64,000 nt of DNA, taken from NCBI GenBank assembly GCA_019745565.1, contig JAIESW010000010.1, positions 124,001-188,000 on the forward strand, in the 5' to 3' direction. Below, one piece after another: positions 41,898 to 49,966 of this stretch. This DNA is from Burkholderiales bacterium (GTDB lineage Bacteria; Pseudomonadota; Gammaproteobacteria; Burkholderiales; Ga0077523). Made by a program: the position numbers and the translations under genes. The notes under the pieces are model-generated. The model worked only from the letters and a program-made list of their open reading frames with translations, had not been told where the DNA came from and made no database searches. The first letter of the stretch is position 1. Every line of letters starts with the position of its first letter.

Positions 41898-42752
41898 ATG
41901 CGCTGGGAATCCGGCAGACGCAGCGACAACATCGAAGACCGGCGCGGCATGCGCATTCCCGGCGGGTTCGCCGGCGGTGGCATCGGCGTCGTGGTGATCG
42001 CGTTGATCGCGATGTTCTTCGGCGTCGATCCGCGGCTGATCCTCGAAGGGGCGGGTCAGCTCGGCGGGTCCCAGCCGCAGCAGCAGGTCGCGCCGCCCGA
42101 TCCGGCGCAGGACAAGCTGAAGGACTTCGTCTCCGTGGTCCTGGCGGACACCGAGGACACCTGGTCCGACATCTTCCGCCGGGGCAACAGTCAGTACATC
42201 GCACCCAAGCTGGTGTTGTTCACGGGTGCGGTGCAATCGGCGTGCGGCCGTGCCGGCGCGGCCGTCGGACCGTTCTATTGCCCGGGTGATCAGAAGGTCT
42301 ACATCGACCTCGATTTCTACAGGATGCTGGACCAGCGCTTCGGCGCGCCCGGCGATTTCGCCCAGGCCTACGTCATTGCACACGAGATCGGACACCACGT
42401 GCAGAACCTGATCGGGATTTCCGAGAAGGTGCATGCAGCGAGCCTGCGCAGCACACAGGAGCGCGCGAACCAGTTGTCCGTGCGCCAGGAACTGCAGGCC
42501 GACTGCTTTGCCGGCATCTGGGCCCACAACGCCAACCGGTCGCGCCAGGTCCTCGAAGCTGGTGACGTCGAGGAGGGGCTGAATGCGGCCGCTGCCATCG
42601 GCGACGACCGCCTCCAGCAGCAGGGCCAGGGCTACATTGCCCCGGAGAGCTTCACCCACGGCAGCTCGGAGCAGCGTGTGCGCTGGTTCAAGCGCGGCCT
42701 CGACTCGGGCGACCTCAAGGCCTGCGACACCTTCTCGGCGGGCCGCGTCTAG
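41898..42752 (+). CDS. neutral zinc metallopeptidase, YpfJ family
   Basis: 284 residues. A Gly-rich cytoplasmic start (MRWESGRRSDNIEDRRG) and one membrane segment (GGIGVVVIALIAMFFGV, about 30–47) precede the conserved domain with CPGDQKVYIDLDFY, the zinc site AHEIGHHVQN and LQADCFAG. The family (PF04228-type putative proteases) is common but its substrate is not known. It follows the unknown gene by 18 bp and may share its transcript. Confidence 0.88.
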   Translation: MRWESGRRSDNIEDRRGMRIPGGFAGGGIGVVVIALIAMFFGVDPRLILEGAGQLGGSQPQQQVAPPDPAQDKLKDFVSVVLADTEDTWSDIFRRGNSQYIAPKLVLFTGAVQSACGRAGAAVGPFYCPGDQKVYIDLDFYRMLDQRFGAPGDFAQAYVIAHEIGHHVQNLIGISEKVHAASLRSTQERANQLSVRQELQADCFAGIWAHNANRSRQVLEAGDVEEGLNAAAAIGDDRLQQQGQGYIAPESFTHGSSEQRVRWFKRGLDSGDLKACDTFSAGRV

Positions 42753-42828
42753 CGGCGCGCCAAGTCTGGCCGATCCGGGGAATTCGAATTTCGAAGTGGT
42801 CGCCGAATTTCACAGTGTAAGCACACGC

Positions 42829-43071
42829 TTACTCGGTATCGATTGTGGTTCCGATATGATCGGCATCCGCGGCACGGTTCTCGATTGGCGTTGCTCGGGC
42901 CCGTGCGCGAGCGCGGCGCCGACGCCGTCGGACGATCTCGACGGGCGTGCCGCCTACACCTGGAGCGGCTGCACGTGAGTTGTAGGACCCGGAGGCCGCC
43001 GCCTGTGCCTTGACGGCACCGGCTGCGGCGTTCGCGTGGTGCTCGGCGCAATTTCCGAGCTCGTGTCCCAT
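42829..43071 (-). CDS. possible small Arg-rich protein downstream of the c-di-GMP riboswitch gene
   Basis: 80 residues (MGHELGNCAEHHANA at the start). The N-terminal half is Ala-rich; the middle has a run of arginines (VRRRRRRARARARA) and the end is acidic. An AGAAGG sequence lies 4 bp before the ATG. It starts 21 bp after the stop of the small secreted gene on the same strand, so it would be under the same riboswitch. I know no homologue, and the composition may be just GC-rich noise. The rest of 42753–43092 shows nothing else I can name. Confidence 0.3.
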   Translation of the reverse strand: MGHELGNCAEHHANAAAGAVKAQAAASGSYNSRAAAPGVGGTPVEIVRRRRRRARARARATPIENRAADADHIGTTIDTE

Positions 43072-43092
43072 CAGGCCTTCTAGATACGGCCC

Positions 43093-43374
43093 TTAGTCCT
43101 GCGGTTCCAGCTGGGCGAGTGATGCGCGGATGAATCCGGAGTTTCCGAGTGCGGCCACGTCGCAGCGTCCCGGCGCGGCAATGGCCACCGGGGCGGGCGT
43201 GATCGCAGGGTCGGCGACGAAGCGCAGACGTGCATTCCAGGCCGGGTCCGCAGCCGTGGTCACCGCGGCTTCGAAGGCCTGGTGAACGTCGACCGCAGCC
43301 TCCGAGGGCGCGGGAAGGAGGGCGGCGCACAGAGCCGCCACGACCGGGATTGCAGGGGTTTGCCAGTGCCACAT
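43093..43374 (-). CDS. small predicted secreted protein under c-di-GMP riboswitch control
   Basis: 93 residues from the ATG at 43374 with GGAG 11–14 bp upstream. The first 27 residues look like a signal peptide (TPAIPVVAALCAALLPAPSE, cut near AA|VDV), though the n-region has only histidine as a basic residue. The mature part, about 66 residues, has one Cys (GRCDVAALGNSGF) and no motif I recognise. A GEMM-I riboswitch sits 91 bp upstream on the same strand, which is the best argument that this is a real gene. c-di-GMP-controlled small exported proteins often serve in adhesion or matrix, but nothing in this sequence shows that. Confidence 0.6.
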   Translation of the reverse strand: MWHWQTPAIPVVAALCAALLPAPSEAAVDVHQAFEAAVTTAADPAWNARLRFVADPAITPAPVAIAAPGRCDVAALGNSGFIRASLAQLEPQD

Positions 43375-43464
43375 GATGTCCGTCGCTCCGCAGGTTCGTT
43401 GATGGAACCGACGACTACCGGGCGACGACACTCGGCCTGAGGGATATGGATACGGTCCCCTGGA

Positions 43465-43555
43465 ACCGGCAGCCCCGCTGGCATCCGGAAGCGCGTCGCG
43501 TTTCCGATTAGCCCGGTGGCTTTGCGTCCCCGTCTTTCGACGGGTTTGCCCTTGT
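43465..43555 (-). ncRNA. cyclic di-GMP-I riboswitch (GEMM-I)
   Basis: Read on the minus strand, the element has the GEMM core: GGGCAAACC, a short hairpin closed by a GAAA tetraloop (CCCGTCGAAAGACGGG), GGACGCAAAGCC, the CCGGGCTAA tetraloop-receptor stretch, then a second hairpin and a closing segment GCCAGCGGGGCTGCC that parallels the GGTAGCGGGGTTACC of the V. cholerae Vc2 aptamer. It ends 91 bp before the ATG of the small secreted gene at 43374. No obvious terminator follows the aptamer, so control at the ribosome-binding site is as likely as transcription termination. Confidence 0.88.
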
Positions 43556-43721
43556 AGCTCGTCTTGCTGCCGGCGGGACCCTAGGGCCACCACCGTCACC
43601 CCACTTTCGGCGGGATGCGCGCTTCCTCACGCAATATTCCGGCCAGGGGTCTGGCGTGCTCGATGCTTAGTCGTGCTTTCCTGACATTTCAGGCGTGTTC
43701 CGCACCCCGAACGGAGGCTTC

Positions 43722-44036
43722 ATGCTCGTCACGAATCTGGAAATCGTCCCCGGCAAACGCATCGGGAAGCACCTCGGCCTGGTCCAGGGCAGCACGGTCC
43801 GCTCCAAGCACGTCGGCAAGGACATCCTGGCCGGCCTCAAGAACATCGTCGGCGGGGAGCTGAAGGGCTACACCGACCTCCTGAAGGAAGCTCGCGAGGA
43901 GGCCACGACCCGCATGGTCAAGCAGGCCGAGTCAGTGGGCGCCAACGCCGTGCTGAACGTGCGCTACAGCACGTCGTCCATTACCCAGGGCGCGGCCGAG
44001 ATGCTCGCCTACGGCACCGCCGTCTTCCTGGAGTAA
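43722..44036 (+). CDS. YbjQ/UPF0145 family protein (heavy-metal-binding-type domain)
   Basis: 104 residues from the ATG at 43722, preceded by ACGGAGG. Family patterns are IVPGKRIGKHLGLVQGSTVRSK, split here as VPGKRIGKHLGLVQGSTV, and GANAVLNVRYSTSSI near the end, with a final YGTAVFLE. YbjQ proteins form pentamers; the metal-binding name is from early annotation and the function is unknown. A short inverted repeat (CCTGA-4-TCAGG, 43680–43693) lies upstream. A related gene follows at once. Confidence 0.9.
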   Translation: MLVTNLEIVPGKRIGKHLGLVQGSTVRSKHVGKDILAGLKNIVGGELKGYTDLLKEAREEATTRMVKQAESVGANAVLNVRYSTSSITQGAAEMLAYGTAVFLE

Positions 44037-44042
44037 TCCGGC

Positions 44043-44483
44043 ATGCTGGACCTCGCGATCTTCGCCACCCTGGTGGTGATCGGCTACATCGTCGGCCGCA
44101 TCCTCGAGGCACGCCACTACAAGTCGATCCGCGCGCGCGAGCAGGACTATGGCGACATCATGCTGTTCGCCAGCCGTTTTCCGCCCACCCTGAACCCTTT
44201 GCGGCAGGATCTGGTGGCCGGCAGCGTGGTGGTCTCCGCGGACTACTTCAAGACGGCGGTGGCCCGCCTGCAGGGCATCGTGGGCGGACGGCTCAAGTCC
44301 TACGAAACGCTGCTCGATCGCGCCCGCCGCGAAGCGATCCTGCGCATGAAGGAAGAGGCGCGTGGCCGCGGGTCGCGCATGATCGTGAACGTGAAGTTCC
44401 AGACGTTCTCGATTCCCGGCCGCAAGCCGGGCAGCCTGGCCGGGGTCGAGATGCTGGCCTACGGCACCGCGCTGCTTGACTGA
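44043..44483 (+). CDS. membrane-anchored YbjQ-like protein
   Basis: 146 residues, 6 bp after the first YbjQ gene. An N-terminal membrane segment (LAIFATLVVIGYIVGRIL) is followed by a basic linker and a divergent YbjQ domain (VVVSADYFKTAVARLQGIVGG; MLAYGTALLD at the end). The alignment to its neighbour (VGGRLKSY against VGGELKGY; MLAYGTA in both) suggests an old tandem duplication in which one copy gained a membrane anchor. The two may form one mixed assembly at the membrane. Confidence 0.82.
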   Translation: MLDLAIFATLVVIGYIVGRILEARHYKSIRAREQDYGDIMLFASRFPPTLNPLRQDLVAGSVVVSADYFKTAVARLQGIVGGRLKSYETLLDRARREAILRMKEEARGRGSRMIVNVKFQTFSIPGRKPGSLAGVEMLAYGTALLD

Positions 44484-44494
44484 GAACGACGTCC

Positions 44495-44552
44495 CCCGCC
44501 GCGATCGGGCAGCGCCCGGCGAGGTCGAGGCGCACGGTCCCTCCATGTGTCC
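44495..44552 (+). repeat. intergenic repeat, copy B (upstream of the M48 peptidase)
   Basis: This is the counterpart of 17497–17552. The shared core is GGGCAGCGCCCGGCGA, followed by related GCGCAC, CCCTC and GTGTCC blocks. As at the other site, the final GTG serves as the start codon of the downstream gene. Confidence 0.6.
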
Positions 44553-45428
44553 CGGGCGGTGACCGAGTATTCCAATCCCCGGATCCCCGACGGGATCAAC
44601 GTAAGTCACACCCACCCGCTCGCGGACTTCGCGCGGCTGCTCGGCGGCATTCTGGTGGTGGTGGCCGTCGCGGTGGGGGCGCTGGCGCTGCTCGCCGGCT
44701 ATCTCGCGAAGTACGTGCCGTTCGAGTCCGAGCGAGCGATCGCCGAACGCTTCGTCGGCTCGCTCGCGCAGCCCGGGCCCGAGCCCGTTGCCGCTTACCT
44801 GGACGCGCTCACGCAACGGATCGCGGCGGCCCACGACCTGCCCCCCGGGATGAAGATCACCGTGCACTACGTGCCGGGCGATACCGTCAACGCTTTTGCA
44901 ACGCTCGGGGGTCATATCGCGATCTACGAAGGGTTGATGCGCAAGATGCCGAACGAGAACGCGCTCGCGATGGTGATCTCGCACGAGATCGCGCACGTGA
45001 GGCAGCGGCATCCGATCTCGTCCATGGGGCGGGTTCTCGTCATCGGCGTGGCGCTCACCGCCGTGTCGGCGACGGCGGGCGGCGACGTTGTGGGCCAGGT
45101 GCTCGGTCCTGCCGGACTGCTCACGATGATGAGCTTCTCGCGCGACCAGGAGCGCGCCGCCGATGCGGAAGCACTGGACGCGCTGGTCAAGGTGTACGGG
45201 CATGCGGGCGGTGCTGCGGATACGTTCCGGACACTCCAGCAAGCGACCGCCGGCAAGGCGCGCCCGCCGGAGCTGTTCAGCACCCATCCGCTCGACGCCG
45301 ATCGCATCGCAGCCATCGAATCTACGGTGGCTGAGCGCGGCTGGGCGACGAGCGGTGAGCTCGCTGCGTATCCCGCCGCGGTTGCAGCGGCGCTCGCCGC
45401 TGCCGGGAAGAACGACGAGAGCCGGTAG
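44547..45428 (+). CDS. M48 family metallopeptidase (membrane-anchored)
   Basis: 293 residues from a GTG (a second GTG lies four codons in). One strong membrane segment (about 30–55: LLGGILVVVAVAVGALALLA) precedes the protease domain with VPGDTVNAFATLGGHIAIYE, the zinc motif SHEIAHVRQRH and a downstream Glu in RDQERAADAEAL. STHPLDADRI near the C-terminus is also typical. The layout resembles BepA/LoiP-type or HtpX-like quality-control proteases. It follows the YbjQ pair by 63 bp. Confidence 0.88.
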   Translation: MSRAVTEYSNPRIPDGINVSHTHPLADFARLLGGILVVVAVAVGALALLAGYLAKYVPFESERAIAERFVGSLAQPGPEPVAAYLDALTQRIAAAHDLPPGMKITVHYVPGDTVNAFATLGGHIAIYEGLMRKMPNENALAMVISHEIAHVRQRHPISSMGRVLVIGVALTAVSATAGGDVVGQVLGPAGLLTMMSFSRDQERAADAEALDALVKVYGHAGGAADTFRTLQQATAGKARPPELFSTHPLDADRIAAIESTVAERGWATSGELAAYPAAVAAALAAAGKNDESR

Positions 45429-45540
45429 CGGACGCGAGCGCTGAAAACAGCACGGGGCAAGGAGAAAAACGCGTGCTGATCTCGCCGTGCCCGCCACTTT
45501 CTTCGTGGTGAAGGATGCGGGACTCCTGCGAACGCACCGA

Positions 45541-45570
45541 TTGACACGCCCGCACCCGTCCACGTAATTT
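45541..45570 (+). promoter_or_regulatory. candidate promoter of dadA
   Basis: A perfect TTGACA (45541–45546) and TAATTT (45565–45570) with an 18-bp spacer. Just downstream, before the ATG at 45613, an imperfect inverted repeat (GTGCG…CGCAC, with a TTGCGTCAA centre) could be an operator. The rest of the 184-bp gap from 45429 holds nothing clear. Confidence 0.6.
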
Positions 45571-45612
45571 GTGCGTTGCGTCAACGTGTGAGTGCGCACG
45601 GGAATTCCGAGC

Positions 45613-46914
45613 ATGCGTGTACTGATTCTGGGGGCCGGCGTCATCGGCACGGCGTCGGCCTGGTATCTGGCCAGGGCAGGCCACGACGTCACGGTGATCG
45701 ACCGTCAGCCGGGCGCAGGGCTCGAGACCAGCTTCGCGAACGGCGGCCAGATCTCCGTGAGCCACGCCGAGCCGTGGGCCAATCCGGGGGCACCCGCGAA
45801 GATCCTGAAGTGGCTGTCGAAGGAAGACGCACCGCTGCTCTTCCGGCTGCGAGCCGACACGGCGCAGTGGTCCTGGGGGCTGCGCTTCCTGGTGGAATGC
45901 CTGCCGGGGCGCACCCGCGACAACATCGCGCAGATCCTGAACCTGGGCCTCTACAGCCGCGCGGCCTTGCGCGAGCTGCGCACCGAAACGGATATCCGCT
46001 ACGACCATCTCGAGCGCGGCATCCTGCACTTCTACACCAACGCCGCCGAGTTCGAGGCCGCGCTGGAACCGGCGCGCGTCATGCGCGAGTTCGGCGTCGA
46101 TCGCCAGGTGATGACGCGCGACCAGTGCGTCGCCCTCGAACCCGCGCTCGGGCGGGCGCGCGATCGCATCGTCGGCGGCACCTACACGTCGGAGGATGAA
46201 TCCGGCAACGCCCACAAGTTCACGGTCGAGCTCGCGCGTCTGAGCGCGCTGCAGGGCGTCGTGTTCCGTTACGGCACCACGATCCGCTCGCTGCAGCGTG
46301 CGGGCGATCGCATCGAAGGTGTGCGGGTGGCGGGCTCCGATCAGCGCGAGGAAACGTTGCGCGCCGATGCGTATCTTCTGGCGCTCGGCAGTTGGAGCCC
46401 GCTGATGTTGCGGCCCATCGGCCTGTCGATCCCGGTGTATCCGGCCAAGGGTTACTCGATCACGGTGCCGATCGTCGATGCAGACCGCGCGCCCACGGTC
46501 AGTCTCACCGACGACGAGTTCAAGCTGGTGTACTCGCGGCTGGGCAACGAATTGCGGGTGGCGGGCACGGCGGAACTGAACGGTTATGACACCGGCCTGA
46601 ATCCGGTACGCTGCGAAGCGCTGGTGAAACGCACCGCGGATCTGTTTCCGGGTTTCGGCGACCTCGCACAGGCACGTTACTGGACCGGGCTGCGACCGGC
46701 AACGCCGGGCAACGTGCCGCTCATCGGTCGTTCTTCGATTTCCAATCTGTACTTCAACACGGGTCACGGAACGCTCGGCTGGACCCAGGCTTGCGGATCG
46801 GGCCGCGCCATCGCGGAGATCCTGAGCGGGCGCCGGCCGGACGTGGATTTCCGCTTTCTCGGCATCGACCGGTCCGCCGGTCCGGTGTCGGTCGAGCAGC
46901 GCAGAGCGGCCTGA
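45613..46914 (+). CDS. dadA: D-amino acid dehydrogenase small subunit
   Basis: 433 residues (E. coli DadA 432). The FAD-binding start MRVLILGAGVIGTASAWYLA is followed by the DadA-typical SFANGGQISVSHAEPWANP. YPAKGYSITVPI is in the middle and GLRPATPGNVPLIG near the end. It oxidises D-amino acids (chiefly D-alanine) to 2-oxo acids at the membrane, passing electrons to quinone. An alanine racemase gene (dadX), often its partner, is not beside it. The ATG at 45613 gives the standard N-terminus; an in-frame ATG 7 codons upstream is less likely. Confidence 0.93.
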   Translation: MRVLILGAGVIGTASAWYLARAGHDVTVIDRQPGAGLETSFANGGQISVSHAEPWANPGAPAKILKWLSKEDAPLLFRLRADTAQWSWGLRFLVECLPGRTRDNIAQILNLGLYSRAALRELRTETDIRYDHLERGILHFYTNAAEFEAALEPARVMREFGVDRQVMTRDQCVALEPALGRARDRIVGGTYTSEDESGNAHKFTVELARLSALQGVVFRYGTTIRSLQRAGDRIEGVRVAGSDQREETLRADAYLLALGSWSPLMLRPIGLSIPVYPAKGYSITVPIVDADRAPTVSLTDDEFKLVYSRLGNELRVAGTAELNGYDTGLNPVRCEALVKRTADLFPGFGDLAQARYWTGLRPATPGNVPLIGRSSISNLYFNTGHGTLGWTQACGSGRAIAEILSGRRPDVDFRFLGIDRSAGPVSVEQRRAA

Positions 46915-46957
46915 AGAGCCGCCCACTTTCCCTCTCGAGAGCAAGGAGCCCACCGCT

Positions 46958-48703
46958 GTGAACAATCGATCGTTGTGTACCTGGCTGACCGCCGCCGTAT
47001 TGGGACTGCCGCTCGTCGCCGCAGCCGGCCCGGGCGATGCCGAACTCGTCGCCGCCGCGAAGAACAGCGGCGAGTGGCTGATGTACGGCCGCACCTACGA
47101 CAATCAGCGGTTCAGTCCGCTCACCCGCATCAAGCCGTCGAACGTAAAGAATCTGCGGCCCGTGTGGACCGCCACGCTGAACTCGCTCGACGGTCTCGAG
47201 GCCACGCCCCTCGTGCACGGCGGCGTCCTGTACGTGTCGGGCGCTCACGCCAACGTGTTCGCCTTCGACGCCACCACCGGCCGGCGCCTGTGGCACTGGG
47301 CGCCCGAGGAACCGGAAGGGCTCGGTACCGTGCTCTGCTGCGGTCCGGTCAACCGCGGCGTCGCGCTCCACGGTGATCACGTCTTCGTGCTGACGCTCGA
47401 TGCGAAGGTGGTGGCGCTCGACAAGAACACCGGCAAGGTCGCGTGGGAGCAGGTGATCGACGATTGGAAGGCCGGCTATACCGCAACCGGTGCGCCGCTC
47501 GTGGTGAAGGGCAACGTCATCGTGGGCGTGGGCGGCGGCGAGTACGGCATCCGCGGCTACATCAAGGCCTATGACGCGAAGACCGGCGAACTCAAGTGGA
47601 CCACGTACACCATTCCCGGTCCGGGCGAACCCGGCAACGATTCGTGGCCGGGCGACACGTGGAAGACCGGCGGCGGCGCCACTTGGCAATCCGGGGCGTT
47701 CGATCCCGCGCTGAATCTTCTGTACTGGGGTACCAGCAACGCCGGACCGTGGCCCTCCAACGTGCGCCCAGGCGACAACAAGTGGACCGCGTCGCTGCTC
47801 GCCCTCGATCCCGACACCGGCAAGATCCAGTGGGGCTACCAGTACACGCCGAACGAGGGCTGGGACTACGACGGCAACAACGCGCCGATCCTGGCTGACA
47901 TCCGGGTCGGTGGAAAGCCAGTGAAAGCCGCGTTGCAGTCGAACCGCAACGGCTTCTTCTACGTGCTCGATCGGACCAACGGCAAGTTCCTCTACGCCAC
48001 GCCGACGGTGGACGGCATCAACTGGACCTCGGGCCTCGATCCGGCGACGGGCCGCCCGACGGTTAACGAGGCCATGCGGCCGCTGGCGGACGGCAAGACC
48101 GTGATTCCCATCGTCCCGGGTCTCGAAGGCGGCACCAACTGGTTCCCGATGGCGTTCAATCCCGAGTCGAAGGTCGCGTTCGTCCCGACGAACACCTGGG
48201 CCATGTCGATGACGGGACACAAGGCGGAAGACATCAAGTACCAAGCCGGACAGGTGTTCATGGGCATGGACTTCAAGATGCACACGCTCGGCGACACCGT
48301 GGGACGGCTGCGTGCCTACGACGTGCAGCAGAAGAAATGGCTGTGGGAGATCGGCAGTCCATTGCCGATCTTCGCCGGCGTGCTCGCGACCCGATCGGGT
48401 CTGGTGTTCACCGGCGACCAACTCGGGTTCTTCTACGCGGCCGACCAGAAGACCGGCAAGGTGCTCTGGCGCTATCAGACCGGATCGGGCATCAACGCGT
48501 CGCCGATCACGTACGAGATCGGCGGCAAGCAGTACGTCGCGATCCTCTCCGGTCTCGGCGGTGACCCGAGCTTCTACTTCAGCGCGCCCAAGGGCAACAG
48601 CCTCGTCGTGTTCGCGCTCGACAACACACCGCCCGCCAAGGCTGCCGGCGGCAAATGGGGCGTGACCGACATCGACGGCGCGCTCACCCCGTTGCCCAAG
48701 TAA
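46958..48703 (+). CDS. PQQ-dependent alcohol dehydrogenase with lanthanide-type active site
   Basis: 581 residues from a GTG, with a signal peptide ending near AAA|GPGD. It is an eight-bladed quinoprotein with tryptophan-docking motifs (for example LDKNTGKVAWEQV, DAKTGELKWTT). The vicinal disulfide Cys127–Cys128 (VLCCGP) stacks on PQQ. Metal ligands fit Glu195 (GGGEYG), Asn261 (GTSNAGPW) and the catalytic Asp303. Asp305 two residues on (GWDYDG) is the extra ligand found in XoxF/PedH-type lanthanide enzymes; calcium MxaF types have Ala there. The next gene encodes a cytochrome c, the likely electron acceptor. No PQQ synthesis genes are in the window. Confidence 0.9.
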   Translation: MNNRSLCTWLTAAVLGLPLVAAAGPGDAELVAAAKNSGEWLMYGRTYDNQRFSPLTRIKPSNVKNLRPVWTATLNSLDGLEATPLVHGGVLYVSGAHANVFAFDATTGRRLWHWAPEEPEGLGTVLCCGPVNRGVALHGDHVFVLTLDAKVVALDKNTGKVAWEQVIDDWKAGYTATGAPLVVKGNVIVGVGGGEYGIRGYIKAYDAKTGELKWTTYTIPGPGEPGNDSWPGDTWKTGGGATWQSGAFDPALNLLYWGTSNAGPWPSNVRPGDNKWTASLLALDPDTGKIQWGYQYTPNEGWDYDGNNAPILADIRVGGKPVKAALQSNRNGFFYVLDRTNGKFLYATPTVDGINWTSGLDPATGRPTVNEAMRPLADGKTVIPIVPGLEGGTNWFPMAFNPESKVAFVPTNTWAMSMTGHKAEDIKYQAGQVFMGMDFKMHTLGDTVGRLRAYDVQQKKWLWEIGSPLPIFAGVLATRSGLVFTGDQLGFFYAADQKTGKVLWRYQTGSGINASPITYEIGGKQYVAILSGLGGDPSFYFSAPKGNSLVVFALDNTPPAKAAGGKWGVTDIDGALTPLPK

Positions 48704-48767
48704 TCGCTCTCACGATGCCGGGCGCGCCTCGTTCCCGATGAGCGCGCCCGCGTTCTCCGAACCGTTC

Positions 48768-49145
48768 ATGAAGATCCTGACGACCCTGTTGTGCGCCGGC
48801 CTTGCGGTGGCACCGTTCGGTAAAGCCTGGGCGCAGGCGCACCAGGCGCCGAAGACGCAATCGGACGGCTACGTCTGGGAGCACGAAGACAACCCGTACG
48901 GCGGTGACGCCGAAGCCATCGCGGAGGGCAAACGGCTCTACCGCAACACCTGCTACATCTGTCACTCGGACACCGGTTCGCGCGGGCCGAACCTGCGCAA
49001 GTCCAAGCTGAAGGGTCAGGCGTTCCTCCGGATCGTCATCAACGGCCGCAAGGGCACGCAGATGCCTGCGTGGAAAGGCAAGTTGACCGAAGACGAGATG
49101 TGGAGAATCTACAGCTACCTCGAGGTGCCGCTGGAGGCCCAGTGA
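48768..49145 (+). CDS. periplasmic cytochrome c, electron acceptor of the PQQ dehydrogenase
   Basis: 125 residues from the ATG at 48768, which begins a clean signal peptide (KILTTLLCAGLAVAPFGKAWA); an in-frame ATG 10 codons earlier is possible. It has one heme site, CYICH, with the Met ligand probably in TQMPAWKG. The layout (EGKRLYRNTCYICHS … LTEDEMWRIYSYL) is that of class I cytochromes paired with quinoprotein dehydrogenases. It starts 64 bp after the dehydrogenase. Confidence 0.9.
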   Translation: MKILTTLLCAGLAVAPFGKAWAQAHQAPKTQSDGYVWEHEDNPYGGDAEAIAEGKRLYRNTCYICHSDTGSRGPNLRKSKLKGQAFLRIVINGRKGTQMPAWKGKLTEDEMWRIYSYLEVPLEAQ

Positions 49146-49152
49146 ACCCGCT

Positions 49153-49956
49153 CTAGAGCAAGCCGTAGAGCATCTTCACCGCGAGGATCGTCAGTACCAC
49201 GGCGAACACGCGCTTCAGTTTCGGCACCGGCAGCGAATGGGCGAGCTTCGCGCCGATGGGCACGGTGACGAAGGTGCCCAGCACGATGCCGACGAACGCC
49301 GGCAGATATACGTAGCCGACGGAGTACGGCGGCAGATGGTCCTTGCCCATGCCGGTCCAGAGATAACCCACCGTGCCCGCGATCGCGATCGGCAGTCCGA
49401 GCGCTGCGGAGGTGGCGACGCATTGGCGCATGGGCACGTTGCACAGGCTCATCAGCGGAATGCTCACGAATCCGCCGCCCGCACCTACCAGCGCCGATAG
49501 CACGCCGACGATACCGGCGCTCACCTGCAGGCCGAAGGGCCCGGGGAGCTGTCGCGACGGCTTCGGCTTGAGATCCATCATCATGTTGACGGCCGAATAG
49601 ATCACGAACGCGACGAACACCATCGCGAGCCATTTGGAACGGAATTGCTCGGCGATCACGGTGCCGAGCAGTGTGCCGGCCACGAGACCGAAGGCCGTCC
49701 TGCGCGCGATGTCCCAGCGCACCGCGCCGTGACCGTGGTGCGACCAGGCGCTCTTCATCGACGTGAACACGATGGTCGCCATCGACGTGCCGAGGGCGAG
49801 ATGCATCACGCGATCGGCGGGAAAGCCCTGCGCGTTGAACACCATCACCATGAGCGTGACCAGGATCATGCCGCCGCCGACACCGAGCAGGCCCGCGAAG
49901 AACCCCGCGAACAGGCCCATCGCGGGATACACCAGCCACCACACCGAAAAGTCCAC
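49153..49956 (-). CDS. TSUP family permease (TauE/SafE-type)
   Basis: 267 residues, GTG start. About eight membrane helices; both half-repeats carry the family glycine motif (FFAGLLGVGGGMILVTL and LSALVGAGGGFVSIPLM). It probably exports or imports a small sulfur-containing or organic anion. It converges on the cytochrome gene and starts 10 bp after the EVE gene stop, so it likely shares that transcript. Confidence 0.87.
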   Translation of the reverse strand: MDFSVWWLVYPAMGLFAGFFAGLLGVGGGMILVTLMVMVFNAQGFPADRVMHLALGTSMATIVFTSMKSAWSHHGHGAVRWDIARRTAFGLVAGTLLGTVIAEQFRSKWLAMVFVAFVIYSAVNMMMDLKPKPSRQLPGPFGLQVSAGIVGVLSALVGAGGGFVSIPLMSLCNVPMRQCVATSAALGLPIAIAGTVGYLWTGMGKDHLPPYSVGYVYLPAFVGIVLGTFVTVPIGAKLAHSLPVPKLKRVFAVVLTILAVKMLYGLL

Positions 49957-49966
49957 CGCTCCGGAA

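Noticed and set aside
42583..42978. A 131-codon plus-strand frame overlapping the end of the YpfJ-type gene
   Set aside because: The first part is an out-of-frame reading of the conserved metallopeptidase; the rest has no support.
43590..43625. A second, GEMM-like string (CCCGCCGAAAGTGGGG, minus strand) upstream of the riboswitch, suggesting a tandem aptamer
   Set aside because: It lacks the GCAAACC and GACGCAAAGCC blocks that contact c-di-GMP, so it is at most a relic.
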